Part shown: positions 1 through 12,665 of the stretch, one piece after another
Position numbering within the stretch: the stretch's first letter is position 1
Layout: every line of letters begins with the position of its first letter
Origin: Cristatella mucedo
Lineage: Eukaryota; Bryozoa; Phylactolaemata; Cristatellidae
Direction of reading: 5' to 3'
DNA: 64,000 nucleotides
NCBI GenBank assembly: GCA_009760855.2
Contig: WPIO01000019.1
Span: forward strand, 5,125,501-5,189,500
Program-made: the position numbers and the translations under genes
Notes under the pieces: generated by a model
What the model was told of the DNA's origin: nothing
Database searches by the model: none
What the model saw: the letters and a program-made list of their open reading frames with translations, nothing else

Positions 1-245
1 ATTTATGACAGCATTTAGTGGATCCCTGCTATCCGTCCTTAAGGTGCTTATTCGCGCTGACACTGGAGCATGCTGTCACTAACTACACTTGCATGCTGGC
101 CTTGTACATGTCGCCCCTACTATGTTATTCGTGTTGTCAAGCTTGATACCACTCACCATGCGATCGTGTTTTTTTGCAGCAAATGTACAGCGCCTAGAAA
201 GAGATTGAGTTCTCTGAGGGTGCTTTATCCAGTGTATTATTTTTA
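1..245 (+). mobile_element. LINE-A 3' end fragment
   Basis: This is the 3' untranslated end of the LINE-A (CR1/L2-like) family. It matches, with substitutions, the tail of the long copy ending at 41.87 kb: the CATTTAGTGG(A/G)TCCCTG start, ACCCTGTGCATGTC-type spacer, GCAAATGTAAAGCGCC-type stem and the loop rich in GAGATT/TTCTCT. Here the stem reads AGCGCCTAGAAAGAGATTGA, and the microsatellite tail is short (GTATTATTTTT). The element body would lie to the left of the window. The sequence shared with copy B begins right after it, at about 245, so this LINE end marks the left edge of the visible duplication. Confidence 0.8.
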
Positions 246-2424
<2,179 letters not shown>

Positions 2425-2649
2425 GGGAGAGAGGGAGAGGGAGGATCGGGGTTCGACGAATTACCGCAATCCACCGAAATCCACTCGAATTAGGCTAACA
2501 TCGACCAGACATTAGCATTACCGAGCTCATATTTTTCGCTGATATTGTAGTGATATGTTAACGTTCGAATTTATCTATCTACCAAATTTCATGTCTCTTC
2601 GCGAACGCACACTTATGCGAATGAGCTTCGACGCCGGACGCCTGTACCG

Positions 2650-5480
2650 CAATCTTCCGCAATTCATTCTAGTTCCCTTCAAATCCACCGCAAAACAGTT
2701 GTGCACAGCTCCAAAAAGTTTGGAATATCAAACAACAATACGCGCACAATGTGCCCAGAAAATTTTACTCGATTCCGCTCACGCATTCTCACGAAGTCTA
2801 CTGAAATAGTATTGCAGTGGCCCAGGCCAATACTGCATTCCACCGCCAAACGAAATCCCATTCGAAAAGCTTCTTTTCAGATTGCATATGACAGCACACT
2901 GCGACAATTGCACTTGAAAAATTTCCCTTGCATTTGCACTCCGTTGTCGTGCTCTTCGCTGCAGTCGACTGCAGTAGCCCGGGTCAATACCGAAATTCAC
3001 TTTAATCGACCGAATCCACCGCATGAGAAATCAAAATAAATTGTTCCGAGCTCCAGTTTCTATTGCATATTAAGGTTCACCTTGCTGCGTGCACAAACGA
3101 GTAAAATAAAAAATTGTGCATCCTCCCACTGTGGCAATGGGCGGCAATCGTCCAAATTGACTTGGAAAACTACCGAAATCCACTCTATTCCACTGCAAAT
3201 CTTCCTCAAATCGCCATCGCGAAGCTCTATTTGACATTACATGTAGGACTAGACTCAGTTCAAAGGGCACACACAAAATTTTGCTCCATTGTGCAAACGC
3301 GTTGTCATGAAATTAATTGCAATCGACTTCTGCGGCTAGTACCATACCTCAATCTGCCGAAATCTGCTGCAATCCACCGGATTGCGACCATAAAGCGTAC
3401 ACTGGAAGCTCTAATTATGATTGTACGCGGCTCTACTCTTCGGTTATTGTGTAATAGCATACATTTACTGTAATTGCCTCCACCATTCTGCAGCAACGCA
3501 CTGCAATCGACTGCAACTGCCCGGGCCAGTACGTCAATCCACCAAAACGTGTCGAAACATGAACAGAATACGTACACTTTTAGCTTTAATAGTGATTTCA
3601 CGTTGCTCTAATCTTCGGTTATTGTATAATCGCACAATTTCACTACACTCGCATCGATCAATCGGCAGTAATGTACTGCAACAAAGTGCAATGGCCCGGG
3701 GCAGTACATCCAGTGGTTAAGGTGCTCGCCCCGACCAAGGTCCGACTGAGGTCGCGGGCTCGAGCCCTGAGGCATATGTTAAGCGCCTGAATAGAGATTA
3801 AGTTCTCTAAGGGCGCCAATGAATACCAATGAATTATTTTTATTTTTATTTTAGCTCAATCTACAGCAATTTGATGCAAAATCCGTTGAAGTCGGTGTCG
3901 CAATGCTCCAACTTTGAATGCATATTTCAAAGCACACTGTCTATAGTCAACCACATCATTTTAAGTAATTTTGCTCGCACAATCTTTGGCAATGCATGGC
4001 AATCTACGGCAACGGCTCGGCTCGAAGCACCAATCCACTGCAATCCGTGGCAAGTCGACGACAAATTGGCTGCACGAAGTGCCAATTGTCGTCGCATTTC
4101 ACATTTTATTTGTGCTAAAATTGAAATCGTACGAATTTCACGCTATTTTGCACGTTAATTGTCAACAATGCACGGCAATTGACAGCAATAGCAGGGACCA
4201 ATACCGCAATCCGTGGCAAATCGACGACAGATCGGCTGCACCATGCTCCAATTCTCATTCCACATAACATCTCACTGCCCACACAATACTTTAACCCTTT
4301 CAACCAGATCTGACCGTTCAATCTTGGGCAATGCATGGCAATCGATGGCACTGACCCTGGCAAATGTGGCAATACATTATGATCAATCGCAAATCACTGA
4401 GAAGTGACTAGGCCAAGATCAAATTTATCTTACCTGTTACAGCCCACTGTGTTTAAAGTGCAACTACATCCTTTCAATTAATCGCTCACGTACAATCGCG
4501 AGCAATGAATGACATTCGACAGCAATGGCTCGGCCCAATACCCAATTCGCGGCAAACTGACGGGAAATTGGCAGTGCGAAGCTCCAATAGTAATTGCATA
4601 TGACATTCCGCTGCTTCCAAAGTAAAACCGTGGCATGTTCAAGATGCTATGCTCGTTGAGTGTCAGCAATGGGACGGCCATCCACAGCAATGGTAGGGGC
4701 CGATAGCGGAGTCCGTTGAAAATTGACAAGGTTGGCGGCAGTAAACTGCAACTCTCATTCCACGTAACATGTACATGTGCGCGTGCATAACTTTCGTCCA
4801 TTGTGTGCGTTCTATCGACGGCAATCGACGGCAATGGCCCGGGGATAAACGCAAATCCGTAACGGTCAGTTACAAATGGACCGACAGTTGCTGAGAAAAG
4901 CTCCAACTTTTCTTTCGTATTGGACTGCACTGCATTAAAAGTGCGGCCACATTCTTGTATACCATCGGCAAAGGCACAATCGAGGGCAATGCACGGCAAT
5001 CGACGGCAATTGCCCGAGGCAATACGGCAATCTACGATTGTCTGTTACAATTACAAGCAAAGCTGGTGGGAGAAGATCCCATTTTTCTTGCGTATTACAG
5101 TGCACTGGCTGTATTAAAAGTGCAACCGCATCTTTTCAACAAATCGCGAACGTACATTCGAGGGCAATGTGTGGCGATCGACTGCAATGGCCTGGGAAAA
5201 TATGGAAATCTATAATGGTCCATTAAAAATAGACTGGACGCTGCTGGATGACGCACGCATTTAGATTTCTCGTTCGTGCATACTCTATTTCTGGTGCACC
5301 CAGGAAATTTGATTGGTAATGCCAGCACTCGGTCGTTGCATTGCAATAAATGGCAACGGCAAATGTCAATACAGCAATCTTCTGCAATCCATCGCAGATC
5401 GACTGCACCTAGGCTGTACGAAGCTAAAGTACACGTCAGGTATTACAACGCACTTTTTTTTAAACTGCGATGGTATACTT
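2650..5480 (+). repeat. Diverged ~170 bp tandem repeats inside the inverted-repeat element
   Basis: A recurring block built from GCAATGCACGGCAATCGAC, GGCAATGGCCCGGG and CCGCAATCCACCG-type words returns every 160-178 bp. Clear starts fall near 3990, 4168, 4328, 4501, 4667, 4820, 4986, 5163 and 5340, with weaker ones at about 2650, 2830, 2985, 3165, 3340, 3510 and 3690. Each unit ends in a less conserved part with words such as GCTCCAA and TTGCATATGACA. Inverted units appear at 6120-6655. Units differ from each other by perhaps a quarter of positions, so the array is old or was built by repeated imprecise amplification. Confidence 0.75.
3709..3853 (+). mobile_element. tRNA-derived SINE
   Basis: A tRNA-like head carries an A-box-like segment (AGTGGTTAAGGTGCTCGCC) and a B-box-like GGGCTCGAGCCC. 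It is followed by a LINE-A-like 3' stem (AGCGCCTGAATAGAGATTAA, then TTCTCTAAGGGCGCC) and an A/T-rich tail of TTTTTA units. The same family occurs at 12518, 31499, 47563 and 52369. It is not a functional tRNA, because there is no acceptor-stem closure or recognisable anticodon arm. It interrupts the ~170 bp repeat array, so it inserted after that array formed. Confidence 0.8.
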
Positions 5481-5879
5481 AATGGAATAAGCTTAATGTA
5501 AAATGCTTCTTTGTCCGACTGACAAGGTCCACAATGGCTTGGCAGTGACCTGCAAACTAAAAGTTCACACGCCTGGAAACTTGTGACTTGCAACCTGAAA
5601 GTTCGCATCCCTGGACACTTCCTCCACAGCCCGCAGGTAGGGGACGATAAATAAATATCTATCATTTTCACCTTAACAACGCTACAGCTGTGCGAGCCTG
5701 AAGCTTTACTATATAATGTAGCTTCTCGCCTTACCGCTGATGATTTAGCACTCACCGGTACTCTAATGCTCACCACACCTGGCTGTGGAGGGCCGGTGGC
5801 ATGTTTTTTCTTCCAGCTAACCACAAGGTATTTCATCCTCACCTGACACGATCGCTGGAAGCATACCCCCCTGTCCCCC

Positions 5880-6117
5880 GACTTGAGTTGAGTACGTCCA
5901 CTTATGCTACCACTAACCATACTTGCATGCTGACCCTGTGCACGGCACCCCTAACCATGTTATTCATGTTGTTTATCAAGCATGATATTACTCACCATTC
6001 AATCGCATTTCCCTTTGCAGCAAATGTAAAGCGCCTAGAGAGAGATTAAGTTCTCCGAGGGCGATTTACTCGGTTGTGCACGTTATCAAGTGCATTATTA
6101 TTATTATTATTATGACG
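5880..6117 (+). mobile_element. LINE-A 3' end inside the inverted-repeat element
   Basis: This matches the LINE-A 3' untranslated end: CATACTTGCATGCTGACCCT, CATGTTATTC, then AGCGCCTAGAGAGAGATTAA and GTGCATTATTATTATTATTA. It is a 5'-truncated insertion between the forward ~170 bp repeats (ending about 5480) and the inverted ones (starting about 6120). The 400 bases before it (5480-5880) hold nothing I recognise. Confidence 0.75.
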
Positions 6118-6971
6118 GGTATGTTTCCGTATTTTCTCAGGCCGTTGCCGTCGATTGCCGTGCATTGCATACGATTGTGCCTTTGTCGATTGCTTAAAAG
6201 AATGTGGCTGCACTTTTAATGCAGTGCAGTGCAATTCGCAAAAAAGATTGGAGCTTCTTTCAGCAACTGTCGGTGAATCTTACTTCAGTGGACTTCGTGA
6301 GAACACGTGATCGGAATCGCGCGAAATTTTCTGGGTACATTGTACGCGTAGCGTAGTTTGATGTTCCAAAATTTTTGGAGCTGTTCGCAGCTGTTTTGTG
6401 GTGGATTTGACCGGAACTAGAATGAATTGCGGAGGATTGCGGCACAGGCGACCGGCATCGAAGCTCATTTGCATAAGTGGGCGTGCACGGAGACATGAAA
6501 TTTGGTGGATAGATAAATTCGAACGTGAACTATAATGTCACTACAATATCAGCGCATGATGTAAGCTCGACGATGCTTGCGTCTGGTTGACTTTAGCCTA
6601 ATTCGAGTGGATTGCGGTGGATTGCGATGGATTGCGGTAAAATTCGTCGAACACAGAGGATCGCATAGGCTTGCGAGGGGTCACGTGACCATAGGAGGAA
6701 AAATTGGCCAAGCTGGCAGTTGAACGGGGGGCGTGTCAGCTGACCGCAGCGGACGATGTTTCGGACACTGGAGCTTCCGCTGGGGCAACTTGGGTGTGTC
6801 GGATCTAGGCGCTGACAGGTGTATGTCTATCGGCCTAATTCTTCGCACCCCTTCTAAACGTGCCCCTTCTACATACAGGCGGCACGAGCATAATCTCTAC
6901 GGCATCCGTAAAATGTACGTAGATCCGGGTCATCCTAGTGACCAAATCGAAACAACCGGGTCACGTGAAGA

Positions 6972-7034
6972 ATGGCTGCCTCTGCTCCCACGTGGTGCCT
7001 GTTTTTTGTGGCGTTAATTCCGACAGGGTTGCTA
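6972..7034 (+). CDS. PLBD1: PLBD copy A, probable signal-peptide exon
   Basis: An ATG at 6972 opens a frame reading MAASAPTWCLFFVALIPTGL, a typical secretory signal: short polar start, then a long hydrophobic core. PLBD proteins are secreted to lysosomes and begin this way. The frame hits TAG at 7038 and is out of register with the conserved exon starting at 7085. A roughly 50-nt intron (7035-7084, GTTTAG...AAGAG) would join the two in phase 0 and put the likely cleavage site near Val-Asn-Ala. The weak donor makes this a model, not a certainty, but introns of 42-56 nt also fit SUZ12 in this window. The equivalent stretch is deleted from copy B. Confidence 0.45.
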
Positions 7035-7084
7035 GTTTAGCACTAATGCTGGTATCAATGGACGGTGGGATATACAAATAAGAG

Positions 7085-7329
7085 CTTCTCGTGAATGCGG
7101 AGGTCATTCTTGTAGGTCAAGAAGTCGTTAGCACACTTTTCCCGAACCGAAAGCTCGTCCTCGAGGTTCTCGACAAAGTTAACAGTGCCGCCTACGGAAT
7201 TTTCAATGACACCCTGCAAACTACTTGTTGGGGGTCGCTGTACATCAAAGATGGCCACAGAAATTCGCTTCTCAGCGACGTCGACGTCATGCTCGCCGCT
7301 GGCTTTCTTGAAGGAGCATTTACCGCTGG
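7085..7329 (+). CDS. PLBD1: PLBD copy A exon: N-terminal domain start
   Basis: Phospholipase B-like proteins are Ntn-hydrolase-fold lysosomal enzymes that deacylate phospholipids. This exon reads ...LDKVNSAAYGIFNDTLQTT then CWGSLYI and AAGFLEGAFTAG. It aligns with the human PLBD1 start, where a D-K-N-G-D-A-Y-G-F-Y-N-N segment is followed by T-T-G-W-G and V-A-G-F-L-E-G. A GTAAGT donor follows at 7330, leaving two bases (GG) that are completed by the C at 13816. The frame is closed upstream by TAA at 7079. The exon is conserved in copy B (57404-57627), where GFLEG has become GFREG. PLBD1 rather than PLBD2 is favoured by the next exon. Confidence 0.75.
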
Positions 7330-8963
7330 GTAAGTAGTATCTCGGCTGCACCAGTGGGTCAGCGGGTCTGCAAATCGTAGCTTCTAGGAAGTTGACAGTG
7401 CAAAGGGTCTATTCCGGGGCTGTTCTTAACTGAATTAGACTGGTAGCTATGCTCCCCATGGCTAGCTTGTAAGGTTTGCATCAACGGTCGGCTAAGGGGG
7501 CGCTAGCATTCATGGGTCACAACACAACTGCGTGGGTGGTGGATGAGTGGTAAATGACCTGGCGGCTCCGCATCGTGAATGTACCACTCGTGCTTTGAAT
7601 CCTAAGATAAATCGAAACAAAGACCTAAAGGCCGCAAAATTGGCCAGTACGGTCGTTATCTTACTAGCATCAGCCAACGTGTCACAGTACAAGAAGAGAA
7701 CTGCCCTCTCGCCTACCTCGTCGACCGAGCAGGTTCTCATCCTTCAGCAAAATCTCCGGTCTCCTCTTGTTCCTCCCTTTCCTCCAGGTAAATCCCTTAA
7801 CCTCCGTCAATTGCCTCCACTCGCAACACGGCAAGCTGACTGCATGCAAGAGCTATTAAGGAGTGGCTCAAGCAGTCCACCTTAGATGCCTGTGTAGAGA
7901 GACGCTCCAGCTGCAGGAACACAAACTACACCCAACCAACCTATTATCGGCTTGGACAACAAGCAGCTTGCATATTCTGAGGAAGTATTAAAGTGGTCGA
8001 TAGCAAACCTGTTGGGAGCATGACTGTGGGCTCATTTTGAAATATGAAAATGAAGTAATACAAAATATGAAGTCGATACACTGTTCTATAGGGAGCGTGT
8101 GCAGGTCAGTGAGAAATGTGTGATGTGGCAAGTCCAACGTTCAGTTAAGAAAATCCTTGCTGCAGAGTTTTGCACCAGCTATATGCACCTTTTTAGCAAG
8201 TTAGAAGCAATGAGTTAGATCAGCAAAGGATTTGCACCGGCAGGTACTATCTGGAATGCCAGTATTTTTGAGCACTGAGATGGAGATGCTTTCCATGCAC
8301 TTGCCTTCGTAAAACAAACCTTGGATACCAAAAGAAGAAAGCAAATTCTTTTTGTTTTGACTGGGTAGGCAATGAGGCTGTTTGTTTTGGTCCACTGCAC
8401 ATTTGATAGTAATAAGCAAATGGGCACATGTACTGGGCATATTATATGCTCGGGACACAGCATATTTGCATTATGGCTTCGAAGCTAATGTCTGGTTCTT
8501 GTCGGCTGAGTCTGAGGGTGGTGCTCGAATGGTTCAACCCTCTTATGGGTCCAGACGTTAAAGATTGCAGTCGTATATACCCTTACTTGAAGGAAAATCG
8601 ATGTTGCTGTATGTCTGTTAGCAACGTATAAAGGCTTTGAAAGCTGCCGAGTTTTCTCTCAAAAGAATGTGCACCCTTAGGTGGACACACAACGTTGCTG
8701 CTGTATCCCCAAAAAAGAATGTTGTAGCCCCCCCAAAAGAATGTCACTCACGAGAGTTAAAGCCAGAACATAAAAAACCAACCGTGACAGTCGTACCAAC
8801 CCACCCCCTTTTTACTAACACATAGCTTACTTGAACTACCCTATTGCATTTGTTGATTCCTGTTAGTAGTGCTGCTAGTTATTTTACGATCCAAGCTTGG
8901 TACTTATTTTGGTGTGGGCCTAGTTTGAACATGTGTGAGTTCAACCACTTAGTAAGAGCGTGC
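7330..8963 (+). other. PLBD copy A intron 1, first part: nothing recognised
   Basis: Intronic sequence collinear with copy B 57628-59510. I see no gene or intact mobile element. Copy B has a LINE-B 3' end inserted in the matching interval (58141-58431) that is absent here. Confidence 0.6.
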
Positions 8964-9262
8964 TTGCACATGCATGCAGTGCCTGTATGTCCCTGGAATG
9001 CCTATACATGCATGCAGTGCATCTGCATACCTGCAGTGCCTCAGTGTGCATGCAGTTCCCGTGCACACATGCATTGCATATGCATGCCTGCAGTGCCTAC
9101 ATGTGGGCATGCAGTGCTTATGCTAACATTTAGTACCTGCCATAATGCAGTGCAGTGAATGTATGTGAGTAAATGCAGAGAATGTGGTGTGTGTGTGGTG
9201 CAGTGTATGTGCATACATACATGGTCTGTGCATGTTTTCAATGCTCGGTTGCACATGCAGTG
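8964..9262 (+). repeat. TGCATG-rich degenerate minisatellite
   Basis: A run of imprecise ~20-24 bp units built from words such as GCATGCAGTGCCTGTATG. It is dense in GCATG and TGCATG and in alternating purine/pyrimidine steps. It is shared with copy B (59515-59880), and a related block lies at 12666-12850/60018-60200. It lies within the intron before PLBD exon 2. GCATG is the core of the RBFOX RNA-binding motif, so a splicing role is possible but is inference only. Confidence 0.7.
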
Positions 9263-9271
9263 CCTGTCATT

Positions 9272-9546
9272 GATTAAGAATCATGGAAGCGAGTTCCACA
9301 GTCTAGGACCTGCAGAGCTAAAGCTTGTGTCGCTAAAGGTCTTTAAGTGGAGGAATGGAACAGCTAGTTTACTGTCCATACAGGACCTGAGGCCACGAGG
9401 AGGCTGCAACTGGTGCAGCAGTTCAGCTAGGTATGGAGGAGCCAAGCCGTGGCAGGCCTTGTGGGTCAGCGTAAGAACTTTGCTCTGTATCCGTTGATCA
9501 GCCGGCAGCCATCCTAGCTCTTTTAGCAAAGGAGACACGTGCTCAA
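9272..9546 (-). mobile_element. LINE-B reverse-transcriptase C-terminal fragment
   Basis: On the minus strand the frame reads SPLLKELGWLPADQRIQSKV, then LTLTHKACHGLAPPYLAELL and SAGPRLWNSLP. This is the conserved tail of non-LTR retrotransposon ORF2, downstream of the RT catalytic core. The same family lies on the plus strand at 34.1-34.7 kb. It is 5'-truncated and cut at 9546 by a LINE-A insertion. It is absent from copy B, so it entered after the duplication or was deleted from B. Confidence 0.8.
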
Positions 9547-11130
9547 ACCTCTAGGATTATCAAACTAGCCTTGCTATTATATTCAAACTCTGCTATTATA
9601 TTCAAACTCCCTTATTATTTGAACTCATATATCGAAACCTCACACCTTGCTAGTAAATTCCAGTCTGGCTTTAGAGCTAATTACTCCATAGAGTCAGCAT
9701 TGCTTAGGGTATACAACGACCTACTTAGGAATGCAGGCATGGGTAGAGTGTCTCTGCTTGTTTTGCTCGATCTTTCGGCAGCTTTTGATGCTATCGATCA
9801 CCAAGTCCTTCTAGAGCGCCTCTCATCTTGCCTGGGCATCACTGGAACTGCTCTGCAGTGGTTCAGGTCCTATCTCAGTGGGAGACTCCAGAGTATTGAC
9901 GTGAATGGACAAAGATCATCTGAAGTACCTCTGAAATATGGGGTACCTCTGGGCTCAGTGCTAGGTCCGGTTCTTTTCACGGTTTATACTCTGCCTCTTG
10001 CTGATGTGATTGCCAAGCACAATCTTGGCTTTCACTTCTATGCGGATGACACTCAGCTGTACCTATGCTTTGATCCCTCCCAGCCTTCGAGCACCTCAAA
10101 TTCTCTAAACTCACTTGCTGCATGTATTGATAACATCCGCACATGGATGGCAGCAAATTTTCTAAAAACTAACCGATGATAATACTAACTTACTTGTTAT
10201 GGGCAAACCCAGTGTGATTCAGAGATTGGAAAGGCTGACGCTCAGAATTGGCTCTGCCAGCATATCTCCTGTTAAATCAGCTCGAAATCTAGGTGTCATA
10301 TTCCAAAGCGACCTCTCCTTTGACGACCATATCAGCTCAACAGTCAAATCTGCCTATTTTCAGCTTCATAACATTGCTAAAATTCGGGCTTGTTTAGATA
10401 AGGATACCACATCTAAGTTGGTCCATGCATTCGTGACATCCCGTCTTGACTTCTGCAACTCACTGCTTACTGGCCTACCAGCATGTGCGATCAGGCGATT
10501 GCAGCTGGTGCAAAACTCGGCAGCTAGACTTGTCTGTCGTGAGCGAAGCAGTTGCCACATTACACCACTTCTCGCCGACCTGCACTGGATACCAGTCAAG
10601 CAACGGATTGACTTCAAGGTTTTGTCGCTCACTTTTAGGTCCCTTCATTCTATGGCTCCAGCCTATCTGTCAGATATACTACCCCATCAGGCCAAGCATC
10701 GTACCACCTGATTTTCGGAATCCAACAGTCTACAAATACCTCGTACAAACCTCAAATCCTTTGGAGACCGTGCATTTAGTTCGTATGCTCCCAAAGCCTG
10801 GAACTCCCTCCCGACTTGCGTCAAAACATCCCCTCACCTGATCACATTTAAAAAGAACTTAAAAACACACCTAATTAGGACAGCATTTAGTGGGTCCCTG
10901 TGATTCGTCCTTGATGTGCGTATGCGTGCTGACACTGTGCATGTTGCCACTAACCACATTTACATGCTGACCCTGTGCATGTCACCCCTAACCATGTTAT
11001 TCATTTTGTTTGTTTATCAAACATGATATTACTCACCATTCAATTGCCTTTCCCTTTGCAGCAAATGTAAAGCGCCTAGAGAGCGATTGAGTTCTCTGGG
11101 GGCGCTTTATCAAGTGCATTATTATTATTA
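9547..11130 (+). mobile_element. LINE-A, 5'-truncated, RT domain to 3' tail
   Basis: This encodes the RT core: SLLVLLDLSAAFDAIDHQVL (palm motif), GVPLGSVLGPVLF (with Gln of the usual GVPQGS changed to Leu) and FHFYADDTQLYLCF (catalytic ADD). The conserved C-terminal region follows (FVTSRLDFCNSLLTGLPACA). A frameshift lies near 10165 and a stop follows RTT at 10711, so it is inactive. The 3' end carries the family hairpin and ATTATTATTATT at about 11117-11130. It closely resembles the copy at 40.3-41.87 kb. Copy B lacks it, which dates the insertion after the duplication. Confidence 0.9.
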
Positions 11131-11154
11131 TTCAAATTATATTGTATTCATCGC

Positions 11155-11870
11155 CTCGGCAATGGCCTAGTTGCTTCTTTTGATAGCCCAGCCAAAAGTG
11201 AATTACAAGAATCTAGCCCAGAGAGAACTAAGGAGCTACTTAAATGGTTTGCAAGCCGCCGTGGAAGACAGCTCCTAATCTTAGATAGGGTCGCACGTGA
11301 TTGCTAGCTGTAGAAGCAGTCTTCCGAATGAAACTTTTAAGATTTAGGCAGTTGTAGAAAAAACGACACTTATTTTCAAGCACGTGGTATAGCACGTGGT
11401 AATGGTCGCACAACAGCATCTAGTGATGATCGCACAACAGCATCACTTATTAGAAGAGCAAAGCCTTCCAATCCAGCCACATGCTTAGAGTGTCGTCGTT
11501 TAGTTTCAAGAAGTTTTCTGATATCCAGGACCGAATGTCGGCAAGGCAAGCATTCAGTTGATCGGTTGCTGCAGCAAATTACAACAGCTTGAATGACTAT
11601 TACAGGTATCGTCATCATAAGTTATCATAAAATATCGTTATCATAAAAGTTTGGTTGCCTAGCCAAACTGAATTACAATATTCCAGCATAGACAAAACCA
11701 CGGATTCAGTAAGGTCTTTAGCCAGCTACATTCGTAGGCAATCAGTAATTTTATACACGAATCGGACGTGGTGACTAGCTATGAAAGTGGTCTTTTTAAT
11801 GAAACGTTTAAGCATCAAGCAATCGTCAAAAGAGGGCACATACATTATGAGCATAGGATGACGTGAAGAC
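11155..11870 (-). mobile_element. LINE-B fragments (two overlapping pieces)
   Basis: Two partly redundant LINE-B segments, about 11155-11620 and 11640-11870, share words such as GCCTAGCCAAA, GAATTACAA and GTGACTAGCTATGAAAG with the LINE-B copy at 21.43-21.65 kb. The 11420-11600 part also resembles RT-region remnants (TTTAGTTTCAAGAAGTTTTC). Neither has an open frame of useful length. They lie between LINE-A and the repeat at 11.7-12.5 kb. Confidence 0.55.
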
Positions 11871-12480
11871 AAGTAAAACGAAGCTAAAAATCCACAAGTT
11901 TCTCACAGCATTTGGGCCTACCATGCAAATTGTCCTTTGTGTGGGTGTGCGAGCTGAAATTGTGTATATTGTATTTGTAATAATTGTATTAATAATAATT
12001 GTAATTGTAAATTGTATAAATTGAAATTTTGTAAATTGTAAATTGTGAAATTGTGAACTGAAATTCTGCAAGTTATGATTAACCAATTTATATGCTTCCT
12101 ATCTAGCATCTGCAAAGTGCCTACTAAGAGCTTAGTTCTCCTAAGATGCCTTGTAAATGCTTATTATCACGTTTTATTATTGTTATGTTAGACATGGGTT
12201 CTGGAAGCTTGTTCGGTTGTTTGAAGAGGCCTTGAATGAGCTGCAAAGATTGAAGTGTTTTTATCAGAGGGATGACCAGAATTTTTTTTACATATGGGCC
12301 CAGAAGGCTGCTAGATCGAAACACTTTCCACGTGCACGTTCTGGCTCGGGTTCCATCGGTGGCTATCAATTTATGAGAAATTTTGGATCATATTTTTAGA
12401 GTAACAAAGTGATTTTTTTAGATAGGTCTAGAGAGACCTGCTAATTAGCTTGCCTTCTACGCTCAGCTTCTGGCTTTCTA
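11700..12480. repeat. Dispersed repeat also found at 14.64-15.25 and 61.98-62.59 kb
   Basis: About 700 bp here matches 14640-15250 with moderate divergence: ATGAAACGTTTAAGCATCAA, GGGTGTGCGAGCTGAAATTG, ATTTATATGCTTCCTATCTA, then CTGCAAAGATTGAAGTG. This copy contains a private expansion of TTGTAAATTG-type units at 11975-12060. The right half resembles an old LINE-A 3' end (AAGTGCCTACTAAGAGCTTA). It may be a composite of old LINE fragments that moved or duplicated together. Confidence 0.6.
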
Positions 12481-12517
12481 GATTAGAAGTACCGATTTCT
12501 TTTTAGACGGCAGGGTA

Positions 12518-12665
12518 AATAAATAAATAATTTATTTGTATAGCACCCCAAGAGAACTTAATCTCTATTCAGGTGCTTTACATATGCCTCGGGGCTCGAG
12601 CCCACGACCTCAGCCAGACCTTGGTCGGGGTGAGCACCTTAACCGCTGGACCAAACCAGTTCGGC
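12518..12665 (-). mobile_element. tRNA-derived SINE (minus)
   Basis: Read on the minus strand it has the order tRNA-like head (GGTTAAGGTGCTCACCCCGA), B box (GTGGGCTCGAGCCCC), LINE-A-like stem (AGCACCTGAATAGAGATTAA, CTTGGGGTGC) and an (ATTT)n tail. It is one of the best-preserved members. It ends exactly where near-identity between copies A and B begins (12666), so it sits on the boundary of the recently homogenised tract. Copy B has no SINE here. Confidence 0.85.

Larger units (their letters stand above)
2449..6655. mobile_element. 4.2 kb element with long terminal inverted repeats
   Basis: The two ends are inverted copies of each other. The left end starts GGGTTCGACGAATT and the reverse complement of the right end starts TGTGTTCGACGAATT. 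The match continues with substitutions for about 360 bp (2449-2806 against 6281-6655 reversed). An 8-bp direct repeat, GAGGATCG, flanks it at 2441-2448 and 6656-6663. Copy B has an uninterrupted site at about 57065-57090 (GAGGAGATCGCGCATTATGG), so the insertion is specific to copy A. The interior is filled with ~170 bp diverged tandem repeats and secondary SINE and LINE insertions; no transposase frame is visible. It is therefore a non-autonomous DNA element. The 8-bp target duplication fits hAT, P or similar superfamilies, but the ends do not let me name one. Confidence 0.8.

Noticed and set aside
3709-3790. Possible tRNA gene (A and B box)
   Set aside because: No cloverleaf can be closed, and the unit continues into a LINE-like tail repeated elsewhere: it is a SINE.
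3990-5480. Regularly spaced repeats resembling a CRISPR array
   Set aside because: The units are ~170 bp, diverged and contiguous, without constant short repeats and unique spacers, in an animal genome.
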